Made by a program: the position numbers and the translations under genes. Positions 46,319 to 51,304 of a DNA stretch of 51,304 nucleotides are shown piece after piece. Position 1 is the first letter of the stretch. Every line of letters starts with the position of its first letter. The stretch spans positions 1 to 51,304 of the forward strand of contig NZ_VIKW01000011.1 of the NCBI RefSeq assembly GCF_009711975.1. Direction: 5' to 3'. The notes beneath the pieces are model-generated. The model worked only from the letters and a program-made list of their open reading frames with translations. It did no database searches and was not told the origin of the DNA. This DNA comes from Anabaena sp. UHCC 0204 (GTDB lineage: Bacteria; Cyanobacteriota; Cyanobacteriia; Cyanobacteriales; Nostocaceae).

Positions 46319-47455
46319 ATGTTTGAAATACTCGTTATTGATGATGACCGTTCCATACAAATGTTCCTCAAAAGGATGTTAGAAAAACAAGGTTATGAAG
46401 TAATTACTGCTAGTACGGGAGAAGAAGGAATTTTAAGAACTCTCAATTCACCTCCAGCCCTAATTATATGTGATTGGATGATGCCTGGATTGAGTGGTTT
46501 AGAAGTATGCGATCGCATTAAAAAAGACCCCAAATTATCTACTACATTTTTTATTTTATTAACATCTCTAGATTCGGTTGCTGACAGGGTGAAAGGATTA
46601 GATACAGGTGCTGATGATTTTATCACCAAACCTATAGAACAAAATGAATTACAAGCAAGAGTCAGAGCCGGCTTACGTCTACATCAATTGAGTCAGGATC
46701 TCCAAACCCAAAAAATGCTTTTGGAAACAGAATTAGCTGAAGCTACAGAATATGTAAAATCTCTTTTACCTCTCCCGATTGATAAACCTCTGAATATCAA
46801 ATTTAAGTTTCTACCATCACGACAACTTGGTGGAGATTGTTTCGACTACAATTGGCTTGATGCTGATTCTTTAGCTATCTATTTGTTAGATACTGCTGGC
46901 CATGGACTCAAAGCAACTCTCCCTTCTATTTCTGTATTGAATTTATTACGTTCTCGCGCTCTTAAAGATTTAAATTATTATCAACCAAGTGAAGTATTAG
47001 CAGCTTTAAATAATACCTTTCAGATGAATTATCAAAATGATAAATATTTTACGATTTGGTATGGAGTTTATAATCGAGTTACTCGTCAGTTAATTTATGC
47101 TAGTGCTGGACATCCACCAGCAATTTTAATTTCTGGCAACTCTCCTATGAATACAGATATCAAACAACTGAAAACTCCTGGAATGCCTGTAGGTATGTTT
47201 CCTGAAGCCAAGTATGTTGATGCTAGTTGTTATATTCAAGAGTCTAGTACCCTTTATATTTTTAGTGATGGAGCTTACGAAATTGCCCAATCAAATGGTA
47301 CTCTCTGGAGTTTAGAAGAATTTATTCAGATTCTCATTAGTTTGCAGTATTCTGTTGATAACCAACTTGACTATATACTAAATTATCTGATTAACTTAAA
47401 CTCCAAAGAGACATTTGAAGATGACTTATCTATTCTTCAAGTTAAATTTATTTAA
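46319..47455 (+). CDS. Response regulator with PP2C (RsbU/SpoIIE-type) phosphatase
   Basis: 378 aa. REC domain 3-120 with Asp8-Asp9, phospho-acceptor Asp52 (ICDWMMPG) and Lys104. A helical linker (121-150) leads to a PP2C phosphatase with metal ligands in LGGDCFDY (Asp173) and DTAGHG (Asp191), then YASAGHPPAIL and IFSDGAYE. Role: phosphorylation of the REC domain should switch a phosphatase that dephosphorylates a STAS antagonist. Such a STAS gene lies 114 bp away in the opposite orientation. The kinase that would complete the switch is not in the window. Confidence 0.92.
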   Translation: MFEILVIDDDRSIQMFLKRMLEKQGYEVITASTGEEGILRTLNSPPALIICDWMMPGLSGLEVCDRIKKDPKLSTTFFILLTSLDSVADRVKGLDTGADDFITKPIEQNELQARVRAGLRLHQLSQDLQTQKMLLETELAEATEYVKSLLPLPIDKPLNIKFKFLPSRQLGGDCFDYNWLDADSLAIYLLDTAGHGLKATLPSISVLNLLRSRALKDLNYYQPSEVLAALNNTFQMNYQNDKYFTIWYGVYNRVTRQLIYASAGHPPAILISGNSPMNTDIKQLKTPGMPVGMFPEAKYVDASCYIQESSTLYIFSDGAYEIAQSNGTLWSLEEFIQILISLQYSVDNQLDYILNYLINLNSKETFEDDLSILQVKFI

Positions 47456-47569
47456 TTAGCTAAGTAGGTGAACAGAAAAATTTAAAGGTATGTGAAGAAA
47501 AGTAAAATCGCCAAAAACTCTCTTCCTGTTCCCTGTTCCCTTGCCTCAATGACAATTTTTAACGCCAAC

Positions 47570-47902
47570 CTAACTTAAAGTGGCAGAAAGTGAAAGATTG
47601 TTAAACGCATCTTTACTAGGAATAATCGTAAATATGCTATCCATGCCAGTTAATTCAAATAACATCCTCACTTGCTCATTAATCGAACAAAGAACCATCT
47701 TTATATCAGCTTCCTGTAGAGTTTTAAATGTTAAAACCAGAGTTCCTAATCCAGAACTATCCATAAAAGTGATGCCTTGACAATCAACTAACACAGTTTT
47801 GATACCACTGCTAATCACTGTTTGAATAGTTTGCTGAAATTCTTGTAAGTCATTGGTATTGAAGCTGCTGCTGAGTGTAATTACTTTCACTTGGTCATTC
47901 AT
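47570..47902 (-). CDS. STAS-domain anti-sigma factor antagonist
   Basis: 110 aa, one STAS domain. The switch motif is FMDSSGLGTLV (residues 46-56), with the DSSG whose serine is phosphorylated in SpoIIAA/RsbV relatives. FELTGMDSIFTI is the conserved helix after it. Role: when dephosphorylated it binds an RsbW-like kinase or other partner. It is convergent with the PP2C response regulator, its likely phosphatase. The ATG is at 47902. Confidence 0.92.
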   Translation of the reverse strand: MNDQVKVITLSSSFNTNDLQEFQQTIQTVISSGIKTVLVDCQGITFMDSSGLGTLVLTFKTLQEADIKMVLCSINEQVRMLFELTGMDSIFTIIPSKDAFNNLSLSATLS

Positions 47903-48123
47903 AAGATCCTAATCTTGATTTAATTTAAGAATGTTCTGATGTTGCTAGTATATCTTAATATCTCAACATATAAAGACATTTATTACACAAAAATATTGAG
48001 TAGTTCATCATAAAAAAATTATCAAATTTACTTAAATAATAATAGCAAATATGGGCGTATGACTTACGCCACACTGCCGATGTATTTCTCTGAATCTAAT
48101 TCTTAATTCAACAACCGTAAATT

Positions 48124-48792
48124 TTATAGGGGACTAACCCTAGCTCGATACACTAGTTGGTCATCTTGAGTATAGCCTACATAACGGACTTTAACTATTT
48201 CTCCTGTTTGTACTGTTCCCTCTAATAACTGATGTAACTGTGGATTATAGGGTATTTCTGCTCCTACGTAAGCGATCGCACTCACACCCCAAGTCTGTAA
48301 TAATTTCTCCAGCGGCTTATCCACCAAAGGTACTATTTTTACCGCTGCTAATTGGTGATCTTCCTTAGCTCTATATGCTACAGTAGGCCATTGCAAGATT
48401 AAAGACTCTAATATTTGCAAACTCGAACGCTGAAATTCTTGTTGCAATTCTTCTCTTTGCTGTGATAGCTTTAGCAATAAACGCTGATACTCATTTTGTA
48501 AATCTATAACTTGTTTAGATATTTCTGTATTTGTATTATTTTGATGTGTTGTTTTTAAACTTGAAGATGAAATCTCAACTGCAAACGTTGCTATCAACTC
48601 ATCCAAAGATATCTGTAAAACCTGAGATAGTTTTAGTAATATTTCCAGCCGCATTGTCCCAATTTTTCCCCTCCTTAACTGTAAAATTTGCCTCAGTGAA
48701 ACACCAGCAGCATGACTTAAAGATTTAAAACTAGCAAAACCCACCTTGTGCATCAAATTTTGCAAATTCTGGGTAAAGTCAGTTTGGGGCAT
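48124..48792 (-). CDS. XRE-type HTH fused to a GrpE-like C-terminal domain
   Basis: 222 aa. Residues 8-69 are a Cro/CI helix-turn-helix (SLSHAAGVSLRQILQLRRGK, then LEILLKLSQVLQISLDELI). A coiled coil covers about 95-135 (LQNEYQRLLLKLSQQREELQ). Residues 155-222 match the beta domain of GrpE: LLQTWGVSAIAYVGAEI, NPQLHQLL, VRYVGYTQDDQLVYRARVSP. GrpE is the nucleotide exchange factor of DnaK, so the fusion could tie DNA binding to chaperone state; that is inference. It is 45 bp downstream of dps on the same strand and may be co-transcribed with it. Confidence 0.78.
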   Translation of the reverse strand: MPQTDFTQNLQNLMHKVGFASFKSLSHAAGVSLRQILQLRRGKIGTMRLEILLKLSQVLQISLDELIATFAVEISSSSLKTTHQNNTNTEISKQVIDLQNEYQRLLLKLSQQREELQQEFQRSSLQILESLILQWPTVAYRAKEDHQLAAVKIVPLVDKPLEKLLQTWGVSAIAYVGAEIPYNPQLHQLLEGTVQTGEIVKVRYVGYTQDDQLVYRARVSPL

Positions 48793-48837
48793 AGGTTAAA
48801 GGAGGAGTGGGGAATAGGAATCAGGAAAAAAATTCTT

Positions 48838-49329
48838 TTATTCTTCTAATAAACTTCTTAACATCCAAGCTGTTTTTTCATGTACCTGCATTCTTTGAGT
48901 CAATAAATCGGCACTGGGTTCGTCATTGACTTCATCTACTAATGGAAAAATAGAGCGTGCAGTTCTAGTGACTGCTTCTTGGCCTTCTACAAGGAGACGA
49001 ATCATTTCCTTTGCTTTGGGAACTCCAGCAGTTTCGGGAATTGAACTGAGTTTAGCATATTCACTATAAGTTCCTGGTGCAGGATAACCAAGCGCCCTAA
49101 TCCTTTCAGCAATTAAATCTACAGCTAAAGCTAATTCTGTATATTGTGTCTCAAACATCAAATGTAAGGTTTGAAACATCGGTCCAGTAACGTTCCAATG
49201 GAAATTGTGAGTTTTTAGATAGAGTGAATAGGTGTCAGCCAATAACCGAGATAAACCATCAGCAATTTTGGCTCTATGCTGATCATCAATACCGATGTTG
49301 ATATTTGTACTATTTGCAACAGATGACAT
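48838..49329 (-). CDS. dps: Dps-family ferritin, DNA-protecting starvation protein
   Basis: 163 aa from the ATG at 49329 (GGAG 9 bp upstream); a TTG at 49344 is less likely. Ferroxidase residues His44, His56, Asp71 and Glu75 have the same spacing as in E. coli Dps. The helices are those of the family ([36 protein letters not shown]). Role: dodecamer that oxidises Fe2+ with hydrogen peroxide and stores iron, protecting DNA. The N-terminal tail is short and not Lys-rich, so DNA binding is uncertain. Confidence 0.93.
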   Translation of the reverse strand: MSSVANSTNINIGIDDQHRAKIADGLSRLLADTYSLYLKTHNFHWNVTGPMFQTLHLMFETQYTELALAVDLIAERIRALGYPAPGTYSEYAKLSSIPETAGVPKAKEMIRLLVEGQEAVTRTARSIFPLVDEVNDEPSADLLTQRMQVHEKTAWMLRSLLEE

Positions 49330-49391
49330 GATTGTGATCTCCAAAACATTAATTTGATCTTAAATAAATCATATTCATAATGACTTTTATT

Positions 49392-49403
49392 GGCAATTTT
49401 GCC
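49392..49403. promoter_or_regulatory. GGCAATTTTGCC palindrome in the dps leader
   Basis: A perfect 12-bp palindrome, GGCAATTTTGCC, 63 bp before the dps ATG and 15 bp downstream of the likely -10 box. It could be an operator. The binding protein is unknown. Confidence 0.35.
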
Positions 49404-49418
49404 GAAAAACAAAGTGTA

Positions 49419-49447
49419 ATGATATTATAGAAGCGCATAAGCGTCAA
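49419..49447 (-). promoter_or_regulatory. dps: Likely dps promoter
   Basis: On the minus strand: TTGACG (49442-49447), a 17-bp spacer, and TATCAT (49419-49424). The -35 box matches the consensus in five of six positions. It is placed about 90 bp upstream of the dps ATG. An overlapping TATAAT lies only 12 bp from the -35 and is less well spaced. Confidence 0.45.
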
Positions 49448-49509
49448 TATCAAGAAAAAAAGGAGTAATTACGAATTACATTAGTGCAGCCATAAGCCAT
49501 TTCGGTAAA

Positions 49510-49602
49510 CTAGTACACTGCGGACTAAATCAACCATTTCTAACCTCATAAAAAGCTGACGCTGTATTAATTTTAATTCTGAATTCCGCCTTGCGCTACT
49601 AG
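49510..49602. repeat. MITE-like repeat related to 44252-44362
   Basis: CTAGTACACTGCGG (49510-49523) faces CCGCCTTGCGCTACTAG (49586-49602). AATTTTAATTCTGAATTCCG inside matches the reverse of the AATTAAAAATT side of the 44252 element. The rest of the gap 49330-49743 holds only the dps promoter region and a CTGTTCCCTGTTTCC run near 49687, also seen near 47527. Confidence 0.6.
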
Positions 49603-49743
49603 CAACTTGGGTAATCACTCTTTACGTACCTGAGCAAAATTAATTGCATATTTTTGGAACAAATACAAATCCCTGTAGTGTTTATCTGTTCCCTGTTTCC
49701 TGTTGCCTCTCCTAAATGTACAATTTATTTTGCACGACTACTT

Positions 49744-51304
49744 ATGAAAATATTTTTTTGGCGTTCTTCCTACAAATTAATCACCACCTTATGCTTATTA
49801 GGATTGGCTGCTGCATCAGAGCCTGTAAGCAAAAATCAGGATGTAAAATTGCAAATTGGGATTGTGCAGCGATTTGGGGCTAAACCCACAGCCAAATTAG
49901 AATTAGCACCGACAAAAGGCGATCGCCTCACATTAAAATTTGCAGTTGGTAGTCAGCCCCAAATGCTAGTTACCGACAAACCCATCCAGTTAACAACAGT
50001 AATGCAACCCTTAACCCAACCAGCGGTTCAAGAAGTATTAGTGCTGGGGGACTTCCGCACCTTTGAAACAGCAGAAGATAGTGCTAACCGCTGGCGTTCT
50101 CAGGGAATAGAAGTAGAAATAACCCAGCCAGAACGCTGGCAAGTATGGGCAAAACGAGAAGTATACAGCACCCCCTTAATTCGTCGCTTACTATTACAAA
50201 GTATAGAAACATCTGGTGATAAAACTGCTTACTTAGCAACAAACATTCTGCAACAAGTACCAAAAATCACCTGGTCTGTAAATGGTAAAAACTATAGTCC
50301 TAATAATTTAGAAGTGAAGGCGGGTAAAGACTTAATTAGGGTGAGTACAGATGAAAACCTCAAAACGAAGCGTGTTTATGCCGGACAAATGACTTTACAG
50401 CCTAATGCCTATGGACACTATACCCTAGTAAATACAGTCCCATTAGAAACTTATGTGCGTGGAGTTCTACCCCATGAAATTGGGACAAATGCACCAATGG
50501 CAGCCCTAGAAGCACAAGCAATTATAGCTCGCACTTATGCTTTAAGAAATGTTCGCAGATTTGCGGCAGACAATTATCAACTATGTGCTGACACGCATTG
50601 CCAAGTATATCAAGGAATCAGCGGAGTTGCCAAAAAAACGGATCAGGCAATTGTTTCTACTAGAGGTCAAGTTCTGACTTATAATAATGAAATAGTTGAT
50701 GCCTTGTATTCTTCCACTACTGGTGGTGTAACAGCCAATTTTAGCGATATTTGGAATGGTGAAGATCGTCCCTATCTAAAACCAGTTATAGATGCGCCTA
50801 ATAATAATATTTGGGACTTGTCGAGTCAGGATTTAGCCAACGAGCAGAACTTCCAAAAATTTATCAATCTCAAAACAGGATTTAATGAAAGTAAATGGGA
50901 TGTCTTCCGATGGAATAGAGAAACAGACATCAATAGAATTACCACAGACTTACAGAAATTTTTACAGGCAAAAAAAAGCCCATATAGCAAATTCCAAAAA
51001 ATTCAGGCCATGTCTGTAGTTGAACGTAGTTCTAGCGGACGGATTTTAAAGCTGGCCATTAAAACAGATATTGGCGTTTTTACTTTACAAAAAGATGAAA
51101 TTCGTAGCGCCTTTGCCGCACCCATCAGCACCCTTTTTTACATTCAACCTTTAAATAAAGGGAAAACAGATATTTGGGGATATGCTTTTATTGGTGGTGG
51201 TTTAGGTCATGGAGTCGGTTTAAGTCAAACAGGCGCTCAAAACCTAGCTAAATTAGGTTGGTCTAGTGCCAAAATTCTAGACTTTTATTATCCTGGTACT
51301 GAAA
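49744..51304 (+). CDS. SpoIID/LytB-domain protein, cut by the window end
   Basis: 520 codons are open from the ATG at 49744 to the end without a stop. The N-terminus has a signal-like segment (KLITTLCLLGLAAASEPV). The SpoIID/LytB domain starts at about 225: VPLETYVRGVLPHEIG, AALEAQAIIARTYALRN, TTGGVTANFSDIW, and near the end HGVGLSQTGAQNLA with ILDFYYPGTE. Family role: SpoIID is a lytic transglycosylase on denuded peptidoglycan; cyanobacterial members are exported and their substrate is unproven. The residues after TGTE-type end are missing, but only a short tail is expected. Confidence 0.9.
   Translation, partial: MKIFFWRSSYKLITTLCLLGLAAASEPVSKNQDVKLQIGIVQRFGAKPTAKLELAPTKGDRLTLKFAVGSQPQMLVTDKPIQLTTVMQPLTQPAVQEVLVLGDFRTFETAEDSANRWRSQGIEVEITQPERWQVWAKREVYSTPLIRRLLLQSIETSGDKTAYLATNILQQVPKITWSVNGKNYSPNNLEVKAGKDLIRVSTDENLKTKRVYAGQMTLQPNAYGHYTLVNTVPLETYVRGVLPHEIGTNAPMAALEAQAIIARTYALRNVRRFAADNYQLCADTHCQVYQGISGVAKKTDQAIVSTRGQVLTYNNEIVDALYSSTTGGVTANFSDIWNGEDRPYLKPVIDAPNNNIWDLSSQDLANEQNFQKFINLKTGFNESKWDVFRWNRETDINRITTDLQKFLQAKKSPYSKFQKIQAMSVVERSSSGRILKLAIKTDIGVFTLQKDEIRSAFAAPISTLFYIQPLNKGKTDIWGYAFIGGGLGHGVGLSQTGAQNLAKLGWSSAKILDFYYPGTE

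Noticed and set aside
1-51304. Prophage or integrative element
   Set aside because: No integrase, attachment repeat, capsid or transfer gene; most genes are housekeeping or signalling genes.

Overview
The window is chromosomal DNA of a filamentous, probably heterocyst-forming cyanobacterium (order Nostocales). The sequence is AT-rich and dense in GCGATCGC (HIP1) octamers. Intergenic regions carry short tandem heptamers, GC-rich hairpin repeats and MITE-like inverted repeats of the kind common in Nostoc, Anabaena and Dolichospermum. The gene content fits: a cyanobacterial-type 2-Cys peroxiredoxin, DUF1350, DUF2993, PEP-CTERM, a very long CBS-GAF-PAS histidine kinase and an RDD/pentapeptide protein. 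No rRNA, tRNA, CRISPR array, intact transposase or prophage was found. The species cannot be named from the sequence.

Layout. 0-5 kb: a PEP-CTERM exported protein, an orphan type II thioesterase, Hsp20, a block of tandem and inverted repeats, and two small unknown genes (a zinc-ribbon protein and a protein with a duplicated domain). 5-9.6 kb, minus strand: two exported proteins behind a gene that joins a PD-(D/E)XK nuclease-like domain to TPRs, then a REP-type repeat cluster and a TonB-like protein. 9.9-13.3 kb: glycogen debranching enzyme, peroxiredoxin and a SnoaL-like protein. 13.5-16.3 kb: a 929-residue DUF4157 protein with a cell-wall-type C-terminal domain, the best candidate for an undescribed effector. 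16.4-18 kb: holB and tmk, nearly overlapping.

18.1-22.4 kb holds a polyamine-type membrane cluster: DUF4178, a membrane-anchored SpeE-like aminopropyltransferase, a FemAB-like acyltransferase, a frameshifted DUF350 gene, and a convergent SpeD-like gene. 22.5-31 kb: purD, two cation/proton antiporters (one with an apparent nonsense codon near its 5' end and a repeat-derived C-terminus), then uxs and ugd, which together make UDP-glucuronate and UDP-xylose. 31-37 kb: DUF2993 protein, transposon-derived repeats, a small membrane protein, the RDD/HEAT/pentapeptide protein, a small beta-barrel candidate and a voltage-gated K+ channel with a C-terminal zinc ribbon.

37-48 kb is rich in signalling. 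A 1592-residue hybrid kinase has a GAF domain with both cysteines of a DXCF cyanobacteriochrome, so it is a probable light sensor; it is followed 9 bp later by a REC-histidine kinase protein. Then come hisF, small membrane proteins, a DUF1350 hydrolase, and a response regulator-PP2C phosphatase convergent with a STAS protein, which looks like a partner-switching pair. 48-51.3 kb: an XRE-type HTH fused to a GrpE-like domain, dps, and a SpoIID/LytB-domain protein cut by the window end.
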